Source: a virus
Length of the DNA: 64,000 nucleotides
Virus record (IMG/VR): IMGVR_UViG_3300017987_001891
Span: 1-64,000 of that record
Strand: one strand, 5' to 3'
Shown here: piece by piece, positions 41,323 through 50,553 of the stretch
Layout: every line of letters starts with the position of its first letter
How positions within the stretch are numbered: the first letter of the stretch is position 1
The notes under the pieces: model-generated
What the model saw: the letters and a program-made list of their open reading frames with translations, nothing else
Told to the model about the DNA's origin: nothing
Database searches by the model: none
Position numbers and translations under genes: made by a program

Positions 41323-43044
41323 GTGCTCCCGAAACGGATTACATGGCTGATTATCGCGCTGGCAATGACCGGGTTTGCGCTTTGCATGACGGTGATCTGC
41401 GCCAACGCCTGCCCCTTTCCCGATGCGCGGATCGTCTACGACGGCCCGGTGCGTTACTGGACGGCGGATGAGGCGGGAGCGGGTTTGCCTTCCTCGGGTG
41501 CCCGACCGAACATTGGGACCGGTGACACCTTCGAGGCGACGCTCTGGCTCATCGGTTACCCCGGCGAGACCTACACCCTCGCCGACGATGCGCTGGATTA
41601 CTACTGGACGGGATCGGCGTACTCGTTCCGCATCGACACCGGCCTGCTTTGTCAGCGGGAGTGGAGCGGAGAGGCGATGCACCTTGAAATCTCTTCGGTG
41701 CGATCCTCGGACGGTGCGACGTACTCGGTGGAGACTGATCTGTTCGCCGACGGGGACTTCCCGTTGGCCGGGTTTGGGATCACGCTTCCGGTTCAGCCGG
41801 ACATCATCCTCGAAGAAGGCACCTGCGAAGCGGTGCTGGCGGGGAAGGTGATCCGCTTCGACTCGGGCATGTTTATAACCGGGAGCAATCCCGACTACCC
41901 CTCGCTGGACGGTCCGACGGCCTACGAGACGGTTACCTTCTGGCGAGGCGGAACCGCCGCGAGTCCGGACTACTCGATCACCCGAGGGTCCGCGTTCGGT
42001 GACGGGCCGCACGCGACGTTCCCCTCGGCGTACCTCTCGGTGGCCGGGGACGGGACGGGATCGCTGAATCTGATCGGTCTCTGCCAGATCGACGGGTGGC
42101 TCGATCTCACCGCCTACGATACGGATCAATGGGGTGGGGGGAGCCTGAACCTGCGGGTGGAGGGCGACGACATTTTCGGCTACCCGGCGGTCGGTTCGGG
42201 AGCGGGAACCTACGGGATGCCCTACCAGACGACCGAGAGCTCGTTCACGGCCCGCTGGGTTCGCGGATGCGATTCCGAGGTGGACTATCCCCAAGAGTAT
42301 TTCCTGTGGGGGTTGGTAGTGGACGAGGACGGCATCTCTCCAGCCTTCAGCGATAACTTGGTCATGCTGACGTGGCGGGACGAAGAGGCCGACGATGTGA
42401 TGCACTGGCGGGTGAATGCGGAGACCTACGTTTCCTACCTCGCCCCGGAGCATCCCCGCAATCCGTACAGCTACGGGCTGTACGCGGTGACGACGACGGG
42501 CTTCTGCATCGACCCCCCGATCAGCGGGCCGCCGTGGGACACGATCAATATCCGCTTCATCAATTTCGATGGGAGCCGGTTCGGGCAGATCGACCAGCTC
42601 CTCGATCCGGCCTTGGCGTCGGGTGGAGCCTACTATCGGGACATCGTGCTCGATCAGGCGGTGATCCCCTGCGACGATATTCCCCAAGAGGTGTGGATCG
42701 AGTCGATCACCACGAATGCAGGGAGCGTGACGCGCTGCTACCCCGATCCGCTGAACGAGGGGTACGAAGTGCGGAGCTGCTATGTGGACGGTGCGAGCGA
42801 TCCGGGTCTGGAGTTGACCGTGGGAGCGGGATCGACCGAGTGCTTCGGCGGATCGCCGATTCAGTACAGTTTCAAAGTCGAGCCGGTGGATAGCGATTTC
42901 TCCGTTCCATCGGCCAGCGATACCTACACCGTGGTTTGCCCGCCTAGTGGAACCTACCGGGCGGTTGCCAAGGGAGAACAGACCAAAGGATCGCGGCTCT
43001 CGGGCCGGATCAACTTCACCCTCGTCAATGGGTGTACGCCCTAA
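41323..43044 (+). CDS. Large beta-rich protein with signal peptide
   Basis: 573 residues, GTG start with GGAAGAGG upstream. The first 30 residues look like a Sec signal: KR, then the hydrophobic WLIIALAMTGFALCMTVICA, then ANA before Cys. The rest is beta-rich with many Asp/Gly/Tyr residues and several Cys pairs, resembling adhesins or fibre proteins. It stands directly before the tandem fibre-like genes. An exported signal on a virion-type protein is unusual; it might instead be an exported host-modifying protein. Confidence 0.7.
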   Translation: MLPKRITWLIIALAMTGFALCMTVICANACPFPDARIVYDGPVRYWTADEAGAGLPSSGARPNIGTGDTFEATLWLIGYPGETYTLADDALDYYWTGSAYSFRIDTGLLCQREWSGEAMHLEISSVRSSDGATYSVETDLFADGDFPLAGFGITLPVQPDIILEEGTCEAVLAGKVIRFDSGMFITGSNPDYPSLDGPTAYETVTFWRGGTAASPDYSITRGSAFGDGPHATFPSAYLSVAGDGTGSLNLIGLCQIDGWLDLTAYDTDQWGGGSLNLRVEGDDIFGYPAVGSGAGTYGMPYQTTESSFTARWVRGCDSEVDYPQEYFLWGLVVDEDGISPAFSDNLVMLTWRDEEADDVMHWRVNAETYVSYLAPEHPRNPYSYGLYAVTTTGFCIDPPISGPPWDTINIRFINFDGSRFGQIDQLLDPALASGGAYYRDIVLDQAVIPCDDIPQEVWIESITTNAGSVTRCYPDPLNEGYEVRSCYVDGASDPGLELTVGAGSTECFGGSPIQYSFKVEPVDSDFSVPSASDTYTVVCPPSGTYRAVAKGEQTKGSRLSGRINFTLVNGCTP

Positions 43045-43059
43045 CGAACGGAGAGCAAG

Positions 43060-45129
43060 ATGTCGATTCTATATTGGGATTTGGAAAACGGAGTGGATGC
43101 GCCTGCGGGTGGGACGACCCCCGCCGATCCGCTTCTGACGTGGGCACAGATCAAGACCGAGTTGGGGGGTGTGCCCGGACCCGGCGACGAAATCCGCATC
43201 ATGTCTCCCCAGATTCAGGGCGACAATTCCAACGGCGGCGGCAATGCGGTCTATACCCAAGGCTCCGCTGTCATTCAGGTTCCGAACGACCTGACCAACC
43301 CGACGCTCTACGATGAGGATATGGCGATCATCGGACCCGACGGTCGGCTGTACCGGGTTTACGATCAGGACATCGTTGCCAGCGGCGAGATCACGATCTA
43401 CGGCCTGTACCAAGGGGCCACGGTGTCCGAGGATGTGACCGATACGGGTGCGGGTGTGGTTCGCCGGTTGCAGGTGGTCCAGACATCCGGGCGCGACATC
43501 GGCACCGATCCGATCAACGGCTCCGACGGCAGCCCGGTTACGATTACGGGCGGGTGGTACAACAACGGCGGCTCTCCGGCGCAGGAGACCGTGAACGGGC
43601 GCATCGTCCCGACCCTGATCGACGCGGCGGACGTGGACGACTCGTTCTGGATTCCGAGCGACGAGAGCTCCTATGTCACCTTCCGGAATATCGGGTATTT
43701 CCCGGATGGCGGCCTGACCGCCGAGGGTGCGCTGGTTCACCTGCGGACGAACGAAGACGTGGTGCCCACCTCGAACATCATCCTGCATAACTGCCACGCC
43801 AAGGATACGAAGGCTCTGATCTTCGCCCATGCGACCGATCAGTTCTCGTTGACCGAGTGCTCCCGGCAGGGTAATCCCAACGGGAGCAGCGGCTCGATGA
43901 TCGACGTGTATCCCGAGGAGTCCTACACCACGAACCCGCAATGGATTTGCGGCCTGACGATTACGAATTGCCGGGCGCAGAACGGCTACCTCGTCGCGCT
44001 TGGGGATTCCTCGCAGTCGTCCTACTTCGAGGACATCGTGATCTCGGACGTGTATTGCAGCTCCAACGGTGTGATCGGCGGCGGCAACTTCGGCTTCGGC
44101 TATATCAAAACCTCGGGCGTCGCTCGCGGTCTTGCTATCGACGGGGTTACGATGGTCTGCCCGACGGACGCGACTTTTGGCATCTACGGCCCGGATATTC
44201 AGGTGACTTCGATTTTCAGCCCGCTCGCGGATTCGGCCCTGACCGAGAATTACATTCGCGACGTGGACATCCTCGGCGGCAACGACAATCCCCTGCTCGG
44301 AACGATGGTTGTCTGGATTCGGGAGTCGTGCGAACGCTTCCGAATGGATAATATCGAGATCGACACGATTGAGGGCGCGACGGGTGCCCCCCTGTTCATC
44401 TCCTTCGACCCGGATCGCGGCGATCCCAAGCCGATCCCCGTGGTCGATGTGACGCTCGGTCAGCGCGTTCCCGGAACCCCGACGAACATCATGTGGGACG
44501 GTGTGGGCGACATGATGCTGATCGACTGCTCGATCACCGATCCGGTGATCGGCACCGATGTCACGATTCTTACTCTTCCTCCCCAATTCAACTTTGCTTC
44601 CCTCATCAAACGCGATGCGCCGAACCGGATGCGCTTCCTCTATACCAACCCGACTTCGCAGCTGCCCGAGAACGAGAAGCAGATCGTTTCCGGGTTCAAC
44701 GGCCCGACCGGCGAGGCGCAGTTGGTCGGGTACGTGGAGCCGGATGCCGGGACGAAGGTGAGCCTCGTTCAGTCCACCCGCATCAATCAGATTTCGGCGG
44801 ACGACGATACTCCGGTGGTGTTTCTGATTCCGCTTCCGGCGGGGCAGCGGGCGATCACCGCTTCGGTCCGCAAGAATGGCGGGGGTGGCGGCTATGCGCC
44901 TTACGGGTCGAGCAACCTCCCCGGTATCGAGGTGACCTACTACACATGGGATGGCGGTGCCTTGACCGAGAACGTGGTCAGCGACTACATGTCCGATGTG
45001 GACGATTCGTGGGAGACGGTGACGGCGGTGGTCGATCCCGATCACGATCAGATCGTGCGGGTCAAATTCGCGAACCGTTCCAAGGTGCCGACCAGCCTGT
45101 GCTGGATCGATAATCTGCTCGCGGCATAA
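43060..45129 (+). CDS. Fibre/spike-like protein, copy 1
   Basis: 689 residues, paralogous to the next gene. Residues 1-50 (YWDLENGVDAP, LLTWAQIKTELGGV, GDEIRI) and the last about 110 (GSSN, PGIEVTY, DYMSDVDDSWE, VKFANRSKV, SLCWIDNLLAA) are nearly the same in both. The middle is diverged but keeps short Asn/Gly/Asp-rich repeats typical of a right-handed beta-helix, as in phage tailspikes. A likely receptor-binding or decoration protein. No catalytic residues can be assigned. GAGAGCAAG precedes the ATG. Confidence 0.7.
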   Translation: MSILYWDLENGVDAPAGGTTPADPLLTWAQIKTELGGVPGPGDEIRIMSPQIQGDNSNGGGNAVYTQGSAVIQVPNDLTNPTLYDEDMAIIGPDGRLYRVYDQDIVASGEITIYGLYQGATVSEDVTDTGAGVVRRLQVVQTSGRDIGTDPINGSDGSPVTITGGWYNNGGSPAQETVNGRIVPTLIDAADVDDSFWIPSDESSYVTFRNIGYFPDGGLTAEGALVHLRTNEDVVPTSNIILHNCHAKDTKALIFAHATDQFSLTECSRQGNPNGSSGSMIDVYPEESYTTNPQWICGLTITNCRAQNGYLVALGDSSQSSYFEDIVISDVYCSSNGVIGGGNFGFGYIKTSGVARGLAIDGVTMVCPTDATFGIYGPDIQVTSIFSPLADSALTENYIRDVDILGGNDNPLLGTMVVWIRESCERFRMDNIEIDTIEGATGAPLFISFDPDRGDPKPIPVVDVTLGQRVPGTPTNIMWDGVGDMMLIDCSITDPVIGTDVTILTLPPQFNFASLIKRDAPNRMRFLYTNPTSQLPENEKQIVSGFNGPTGEAQLVGYVEPDAGTKVSLVQSTRINQISADDDTPVVFLIPLPAGQRAITASVRKNGGGGGYAPYGSSNLPGIEVTYYTWDGGALTENVVSDYMSDVDDSWETVTAVVDPDHDQIVRVKFANRSKVPTSLCWIDNLLAA

Positions 45130-45141
45130 TAAGGGACGATC

Positions 45142-47151
45142 ATGGCAACGCTCTATTGGGACTTGGAAAATGGGGTGGACGCGCCCGGTGGCGGAACCGG
45201 AGTGGACGATCCGCTACTGACGTGGGCGCAGATCAAGACGGAGTTGGGAGGTGTGCCCACGGCGGGGGACGAAATCCGCATCCTCGGTTCCCAGCTCGAC
45301 GGGTCGCAGTCGCCGGGTGGCGGCAATGCGGTCTATACGAAGGATCAGGGCTATATCGAAGTCCCGACCGATCTCGAAAATCCGGGAGACTTCGTGGACG
45401 GCTTGGGCCTCATCGGTCCCGACGGTCGGCTCTACATCGTCAAGTCTCAATCCATCGTCGCGAACGGTCGGATCGCGATCTACGGGCGGTACGTCGGCGA
45501 GACCGAATCCGAGGACGTGAGCGATACCGGCGCGGGTTACGTGCGGGTTGTTACCCCGGTCGATGCAGCCGGGAGGGTGATCGGCACGGATGCCTTCAGC
45601 GGATCGAGCGGCAACCCGGCCCTGATTACGGGTGGGTGGTACGACTCCGGCGGGGGGACTCCGGCGCAAGAGACGGTGAATGGCCGGACGGTCCCGACGC
45701 TGTTGCTGACGAATGACGAGGACAACGATTTTTGGGCACCTTCCTCGGCGGTTTCCTATGTGACCTTCCGCGACATTGCGTTCGGGCTTCCCCTTTCGGG
45801 TACGCCGGGCGGGCATACGGTTTCCCTCGGCAACGCGCCGGAGTCGGATAACGTCACCCTCCAGAATTGCCATGCCTACGGGTTGCACGCTCTACTGGAG
45901 ACGAAGGATGCGGATAGCTTCCTCCTCAACGAGTGCGCGGCGCACGGGATGTACGGTCTGCTCTCGACCGGGAATCTTCTGAATCTCGGATCGACGGACG
46001 CCGATCATACCATCGACGGTTTGACGATCTCGAATTGCCGGGGGCAGGATGCGGGGCTGGCCGCGATCAATTATCTCGACCGCCTGCCCGCCATCGACTA
46101 CGACCTGAAGGTCACCGATTGCGTGGTGACGGACAATGGCTACGGCAGCCAGACGTTCGGCGTGGTTTCGGTGATCGGCGGAAATTTCCGAGGCTTCGAG
46201 TGGGAGAATATCCGGGGCGTGGGTTGCGGCGGTGTCGCATTCGTCCCCGAGGCGATTTTGATGCCGCGCTCATCTTCGAGTGTGGAGAACCGGATCGCCG
46301 ACATCGACCTGTACGACATCGAATCCTTCTTCATCGGCGGATTCGGCATTGTGGTCTTCCAAGGGTCCGAGAAGCTGCGCATCGACAACGTGCAAGTGGA
46401 CATGGCCGAGGGCGAGGCGGGGGCGGTGGTGCTGTCCCTCGATCCGAGCCGGTGCCGTGGCCCGGTCCCCATCGTCAATCTTCAGATCGCTCAGCGGCTT
46501 CTGACATCGGATGCGACGATCAGCTGGTCGGGGGTGGGGGACGCGATGCTGATCGACTGCTCCATCGACGATCCCCTGATCGATACCGATATTCTGCTCT
46601 TCAATATCGTGGCCTTGGGAACCACGCTCCAGCGGGACAGCGAGAGCCGCTTGCGGTTTATCTACACCGACGGGGTGACCGCTCTGCCGGGCGCAGAGAA
46701 ACAGATTGTTGCGGCCTACGACGAAACGACCGAGCTGTACCAGATGGCCGGGTACGTCGAACCCGATCCCTCCACGAAGTTGAGCTTGGACCACTCGGCG
46801 CGGATCGAGCAGTATTCGACCGACGACGACGCGGCGGTCTACTTCGACATTCCCCTCGGCGCGGGTCAGCGTGCGGTTACGGCCATGATCCGCAAGAACA
46901 GCGCGGGGGGTGGATACGCCGCTTACGGATCGAGCAACCCGCCCGGTATCGAGGTGACCTACTTCACATGGGACGACGGTGCTCTGACCGAGCATACCGT
47001 CAGCGACTACATTTCCGACGTGGACGATACGTGGGAGGGCGTGACGGTCGAAGTCGAGCCGGACCACGATCAGGTAATCCGGGTCAAATTCGCGAACCGC
47101 TCGAAGGTGGCGACCAGCCTGTGCTGGATCGACAACCTCCTCGCGGCGTAA
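45142..47151 (+). CDS. Fibre/spike-like protein, copy 2
   Basis: 669 residues, tandem paralogue of the previous gene, 12 bp downstream. The shared ends and variable middle suggest duplication followed by divergence of the binding region, as seen where phages carry two adhesins. The middle contains NCRGQDAG and FEWENIRGVG-type beta-helix turns. GGGACGATC, a weak ribosome site, precedes the ATG. Confidence 0.7.
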   Translation: MATLYWDLENGVDAPGGGTGVDDPLLTWAQIKTELGGVPTAGDEIRILGSQLDGSQSPGGGNAVYTKDQGYIEVPTDLENPGDFVDGLGLIGPDGRLYIVKSQSIVANGRIAIYGRYVGETESEDVSDTGAGYVRVVTPVDAAGRVIGTDAFSGSSGNPALITGGWYDSGGGTPAQETVNGRTVPTLLLTNDEDNDFWAPSSAVSYVTFRDIAFGLPLSGTPGGHTVSLGNAPESDNVTLQNCHAYGLHALLETKDADSFLLNECAAHGMYGLLSTGNLLNLGSTDADHTIDGLTISNCRGQDAGLAAINYLDRLPAIDYDLKVTDCVVTDNGYGSQTFGVVSVIGGNFRGFEWENIRGVGCGGVAFVPEAILMPRSSSSVENRIADIDLYDIESFFIGGFGIVVFQGSEKLRIDNVQVDMAEGEAGAVVLSLDPSRCRGPVPIVNLQIAQRLLTSDATISWSGVGDAMLIDCSIDDPLIDTDILLFNIVALGTTLQRDSESRLRFIYTDGVTALPGAEKQIVAAYDETTELYQMAGYVEPDPSTKLSLDHSARIEQYSTDDDAAVYFDIPLGAGQRAVTAMIRKNSAGGGYAAYGSSNPPGIEVTYFTWDDGALTEHTVSDYISDVDDTWEGVTVEVEPDHDQVIRVKFANRSKVATSLCWIDNLLAA

Positions 47152-47184
47152 CAGTCAACGCACAGTCGGTAAGGGAGAAACATC

Positions 47185-48039
47185 ATGGCAGTGCATTTCA
47201 AAAGCCACCAGCCGGGGGTCAACGTCAAGGGACTCAAAGTTTCCTTCACCCCGACGCAGATCGTGGTGAGCGAGGGCATCTTGACCCTGCGTGGACAGCG
47301 CATCCGGGTCGCCCGCCAAGGCTTCCGGGTCAGCCCGAGCGATCTCGACCGAACCTTCAGCGGCTACGTGCTGGCGAACGGTGTGGTCTCGATGAGCGAG
47401 GGGTGGGGTCTCAACCGCCCGCAGCCGCCCCGAGGGGTGGTCTACAAGCTCTTCTCCGGGTCGCTCGAAAAGGGCAAGGCTCTTCAGGGGGGCGAGTGGT
47501 ACGTCCGGGCCGAGGGGGTGGGACGGGACGTGGACTCCGGGCTTCCCGCCGATACTCCGGCGATGCAGGCCGCCCAACCCAAGAAGAAGTCCAAGAAACG
47601 GCCCCCGCCGCTCACGGAATTGCCGCAGGAGAAGCCCGAGACGGAAACCGAGGGGGAGAGTGCCCCCGAGACGCCCGAGACGCCACAGGAGCCGGATACG
47701 TCTCCCAGCGTGCCGGAAACGCCCGAGGTGGAGACCCCGGAAACGGAGAACGAGGACGCCGATGAAGAGGCCGAAGAGGAAGCCGCCGAGGAAGACGGTG
47801 AGCTCGAAGAAGAGGCCGAAGAGGAAGAGGCCGACGAAGAGACCTTCCGGGCCGACGTGTTCGCCGCCATCGGGAAGTGTCTGAAGGCGAAGGATACGGT
47901 GAGCTCCGGTGCCCCGACCGTGGCCGCTCTCCGCGATGCCCTCGAAGCCGCCGGGTACGACGATCTCGAAGTGGACTCCGAGTTCCGAGACGAGTGGTAC
48001 GAAACCTACGAGGCGGCCAACAGCGAAAGGAGTGCATGA
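47185..48039 (+). CDS. Structural-type protein with acidic linker
   Basis: 284 residues. The N-terminal domain (1-115) is beta-rich and basic. A Pro/Glu-rich linker (about 135-215) is strongly acidic. A small C-terminal helical domain (about 220-284) follows. Such acidic linkers occur in scaffolding and neck proteins, but no family is recognised. GGGAG lies 8 bp before the ATG. Confidence 0.65.
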   Translation: MAVHFKSHQPGVNVKGLKVSFTPTQIVVSEGILTLRGQRIRVARQGFRVSPSDLDRTFSGYVLANGVVSMSEGWGLNRPQPPRGVVYKLFSGSLEKGKALQGGEWYVRAEGVGRDVDSGLPADTPAMQAAQPKKKSKKRPPPLTELPQEKPETETEGESAPETPETPQEPDTSPSVPETPEVETPETENEDADEEAEEEAAEEDGELEEEAEEEEADEETFRADVFAAIGKCLKAKDTVSSGAPTVAALRDALEAAGYDDLEVDSEFRDEWYETYEAANSERSA

Positions 48040-48350
48040 TGTCGGGTGACTTCATCGACCCACAGATTCCGGTTGGAGGCGTCAAGCCCTCGGATATTAT
48101 CTTCTACATCGAATACAAGCGGATCGGCGAGACGGTTCCGGGTTCTCCGCTCCCCCCGATGGATATGAACATCGCGAGTGCGAAGTATGACGGGCCGCTG
48201 CCCGCCACCCGCGACACGCTGAAGCAATTTCTGACCGAAAAGGGGATGGTCGAGTGGACGCCGACGTGGGACGGGAAGGCTCCGGCCTTCAGCTTCCTCT
48301 CGCCCCCGGCGGTCGAGGCCAACCTGCTCTCGCTCAACGCGCAGCAATGA
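48036..48350 (+). CDS. Small paralogous protein, copy 1
   Basis: 104 residues, with AAAGGAG before two adjacent ATG codons. It is paralogous to the next gene: FYIEYKRIG, DMNIASAKYDG, LKQFLTEKGM and FLSP...LLSLN align with FFIRISRVR, DMEVVSEEYDG, VTAFLEGKGL and FLSE...IASLN. No known family is recognised. Confidence 0.7.
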   Translation: MMSGDFIDPQIPVGGVKPSDIIFYIEYKRIGETVPGSPLPPMDMNIASAKYDGPLPATRDTLKQFLTEKGMVEWTPTWDGKAPAFSFLSPPAVEANLLSLNAQQ

Positions 48351-48634
48351 ACGGCGAGATGGCGACGAAGCTCTTTTTCATCCGGATCAGCCGGGTCAGG
48401 AGGGGCCACTCCGAGCAGATTCCCTCGGTGGACATGGAGGTCGTGTCCGAAGAGTACGACGGGGAGTTCCCGGTGACCGAGGCGACGGTGACCGCGTTTC
48501 TGGAGGGGAAGGGGCTGACCCCCTTCGATCCCCTCGATCCGAAGCCGGACACCTACAAGTTCCTGTCCGAGGGGGCGATGGAGTTGAACATCGCGTCCCT
48601 CAATAGCTCATCGGCCAAGCTGCCGAAGGAGTAA
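48347..48634 (+). CDS. Small paralogous protein, copy 2
   Basis: 95 residues, ATGA overlap with copy 1. The shared motifs are described for copy 1. The pair probably binds the same partner, perhaps as a heteromer in the virion. A hairpin follows the stop. Confidence 0.7.
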   Translation: MNGEMATKLFFIRISRVRRGHSEQIPSVDMEVVSEEYDGEFPVTEATVTAFLEGKGLTPFDPLDPKPDTYKFLSEGAMELNIASLNSSSAKLPKE

Positions 48635-48635
48635 C

Positions 48636-48663
48636 GACACCCTCACCTCGGGGTGGGGGTGTC
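48636..48663 (+). terminator. 12-bp hairpin after gene pair
   Basis: GACACCCTCACC (48636-48647) pairs with GGTGGGGGTGTC (48652-48663) with one G-U pair and a short loop. It starts 2 bp after the stop. No T-run follows, so termination may be partial. Confidence 0.55.
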
Positions 48664-48702
48664 CGCCACCTACCAGCGGTAGAGCGTGGTTCAAAAAGGC
48701 TT

Positions 48703-48730
48703 CCGGGGTGCCCGTCTGACGAAACCCCGG
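48703..48730 (+). repeat. 7-bp hairpin
   Basis: CCGGGGT (48703-48709) pairs with ACCCCGG (48724-48730), directly before the ribosome site of the next small gene, so it could expose or hide that site. Confidence 0.5.
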
Positions 48731-48746
48731 TTCAAAGGAAGTGCCG

Positions 48747-48914
48747 ATGAAGTGGCAGACGAAGACGACAATCGGGTGCCTGATCTTCATGGTCCTGACG
48801 ACAATGTATTATGCGACTTGTCATTGCGACGGGGAGCAGAATGGAGCCGAGCATGAACAGAGCGGACAAGTTGATCGAACGGGAGTTGAAGGGGACGCGG
48901 AATCCCCTGAATGA
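48747..48914 (+). CDS. Small lipoprotein-like or membrane peptide
   Basis: 55 residues with AAGGAAG before the ATG. A basic start (MKWQTK), a hydrophobic stretch (IGCLIFMVLTTMYYATC) and a hydrophilic acidic tail. It could be a membrane peptide or lipoprotein of the lysis or exclusion kind. It overlaps the next gene by 62 bp in another frame. Confidence 0.5.
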   Translation: MKWQTKTTIGCLIFMVLTTMYYATCHCDGEQNGAEHEQSGQVDRTGVEGDAESPE

Positions 48915-49272
48915 AGCCACGAGCGATCTGCGCTCCGGCGTGTCCGTGAGGTCCGATGCGGCTCCCGTGGACATCGAGCTCAAGATGGTCCTGTGCCAGT
49001 ACAGCGCGGGGCGGAAGTGGTCGATCCGTTGCAAGATGGAGGGAGCGTCCGGATACGGCCCGATGTCCTGCGGCGGTCCGATGCGCTGCTACGAAAAGCA
49101 GCTCCCCTATTCGAGCAACGAGCCGCTGACCCCGGAGCAGAAGGCCGAGGTCGAGATGCAGATGCAGGCGATGGCCCGCGAGCTGAAGCCGAAGATTATG
49201 GCCCTTATCGAACAGCTCGATCAGTCGGTCGAGAAGTTGATGGGCGAGAGCGACTTCAAGCCCGTTTACTGA
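48853..49272 (+). CDS. Tagged protein: N-terminal ADxLI module
   Basis: 139 residues. ATG 48853 is chosen because GGAG lies 6 bp before it and because it places MNRADKLIERELKG exactly at the N-terminus, as in the related proteins at 55025, 57495 and 58030. NPLNEA follows, a possible cleavage site of the gp21 type (xxE/A). The body (about 40-139) has five Cys and a helical end and is unrecognised. Proposed to be a packaged or virion-associated protein. Confidence 0.6.
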   Translation: MNRADKLIERELKGTRNPLNEATSDLRSGVSVRSDAAPVDIELKMVLCQYSAGRKWSIRCKMEGASGYGPMSCGGPMRCYEKQLPYSSNEPLTPEQKAEVEMQMQAMARELKPKIMALIEQLDQSVEKLMGESDFKPVY

Positions 49273-49275
49273 TTC

Positions 49276-50193
49276 ATGCTTTTCGGAATCGACTACGATG
49301 GGACGTGGACCGAAGCCCCCGAGCTCTTCAAGTGGTTTGTGGGGATGGTTCGGTCACACGGCCACGATGCGGTGGTGGTAACCCGGCGCGGCGATCCCGG
49401 CGATCCGGGCTTCGAGGCCCAACCCGTCAAGGATGAGATCGACGGCCTGTGCCCCATCGTCTTCTGCGGCCAGCGGCGCAATGACAAGGCCGCTGCCGAT
49501 GCGGGATACGAGGTGGATATTTGGATCGACGATCACCCCCATCTCATAACGAACGATCTACCCGAGGTGAGCGAGCGGAATGAGGTGCATTGGGGGAATA
49601 AGGATTCCGAGAATCCGCAAGAAACCGATGTCATTAACTACCACATCTCGCAGCTTCGGAATTACTTGAAGCGTGCGGGGTTGGGATGGCTCTCCGATCA
49701 GTTGTGGCGCGTTCATGTGTGGAGGAAGCCCCCCATACATCTCGGTGCGCCCCCGTCGGCGGTTGCGGCTTTCGATAGGACGTTCGGACAATTTGCGATC
49801 TACGCGGACAACTTCTTGGAGCACAGGGGCGGGGTGATTCGGATTCGCGAAGCCGAGAAGGATTCGCTGTTTCACGAGCTCGCGCACTATGTGTGGGGTC
49901 GCCACCTCTCCGGTGAAGCGCGGGTGTGGTATAGGGAAGAGTGGAAGAAGTCGAATCAGTTTGTCTCGTCCTATGCCAAGAGCGACCACGAGGAAGATTT
50001 CGCCGAGAATTTCATGCACTTCGTTTCGCCCAAGGGGAAGAAGTTGCCCCCGGAAGCGGCGAATCGGTTTATGGCCGCGATCCAGAACAACCCCCTACCG
50101 GAGAGTGAGATGAGCCGAGCCGACGAATTGATCGAGCAGGAGGTGACCGAGGCGGGGAAGACGAAGAAGAGCAAGTACGACGACACGATATAG
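49276..50193 (+). CDS. HAD + zinc peptidase fusion with ADxLI tail
   Basis: 305 residues in three parts. Residues 1-90 are a HAD domain: FGIDYDGTW, VVTRRGD and VDIWIDDHP, paralogous to the 21375 protein. Residues about 150-265 contain FHELAHYVWG (HExxH, about 199) and DFAENFMHF (about 240), whose Glu could be the third zinc ligand. The C-terminus ends with MSRADELIEQEVTEAGK, a copy of the module found at the N-terminus of other proteins here. No family combining these is known to me. It may be a packaged effector with phosphatase and peptidase activities; both substrates are unknown. Confidence 0.65.
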   Translation: MLFGIDYDGTWTEAPELFKWFVGMVRSHGHDAVVVTRRGDPGDPGFEAQPVKDEIDGLCPIVFCGQRRNDKAAADAGYEVDIWIDDHPHLITNDLPEVSERNEVHWGNKDSENPQETDVINYHISQLRNYLKRAGLGWLSDQLWRVHVWRKPPIHLGAPPSAVAAFDRTFGQFAIYADNFLEHRGGVIRIREAEKDSLFHELAHYVWGRHLSGEARVWYREEWKKSNQFVSSYAKSDHEEDFAENFMHFVSPKGKKLPPEAANRFMAAIQNNPLPESEMSRADELIEQEVTEAGKTKKSKYDDTI

Positions 50194-50199
50194 GAGCGG

Positions 50200-50553
50200 A
50201 TGATGCCGGGAAGCGCAGGCTATGAGTATTGGGCGAAGATTACGAATGTGGTTGACGCCGATACCTTCGACGCCGATGTCGATCTCGGTTTCTATGTGAC
50301 GGTTCACATGCGCTTCCGTCTGAATGCCTACGATGCCCCGGAGACGTGGCGTCCGGTCAACGAAGCGGAGCGCACTCACGGGGAAGCGGCGAAGGCCCAT
50401 GCGGTCAACCTGCTACTCGGAAACAAGATGAAGGTTCGGACCTACAAGCCCGGCAAGTACGGGCGGTGGACGTGCGACGTGATCCTGCCGACCGGCAAGG
50501 ACTACGGGGAGCACATGATCGAGTCCGGATTCGCCAAGCGCGAGAATTATTGA
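50200..50553 (+). CDS. Staphylococcal nuclease-like protein
   Basis: 117 residues of the SNase/thermonuclease OB-fold: ITNVVDADTFDADVDLGF, then RFRLNAYDAPET with the Arg and Glu equivalents of the active site, and KYGRW for the second Arg. Calcium-dependent nucleases of this fold cut DNA and RNA. There is no signal peptide. It sits among the tagged proteins but lacks the tag. Confidence 0.8.
   Translation: MMPGSAGYEYWAKITNVVDADTFDADVDLGFYVTVHMRFRLNAYDAPETWRPVNEAERTHGEAAKAHAVNLLLGNKMKVRTYKPGKYGRWTCDVILPTGKDYGEHMIESGFAKRENY

Noticed and set aside
43069-45045. Long minus-strand open frame of 658 codons opposite the fibre gene
   Set aside because: It is a GC-rich shadow of the + strand gene, which has a paralogue, a ribosome site and protein-like composition; the antisense product has none of these.
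48660-48745. tRNA-like stretch (AGCGGTAGAGC and CCGGTTCAAA)
   Set aside because: The pieces resemble D- and T-loops, but no 7-bp acceptor stem, anticodon stem or T-stem can be formed; a simple CCGGGGT hairpin explains the end.
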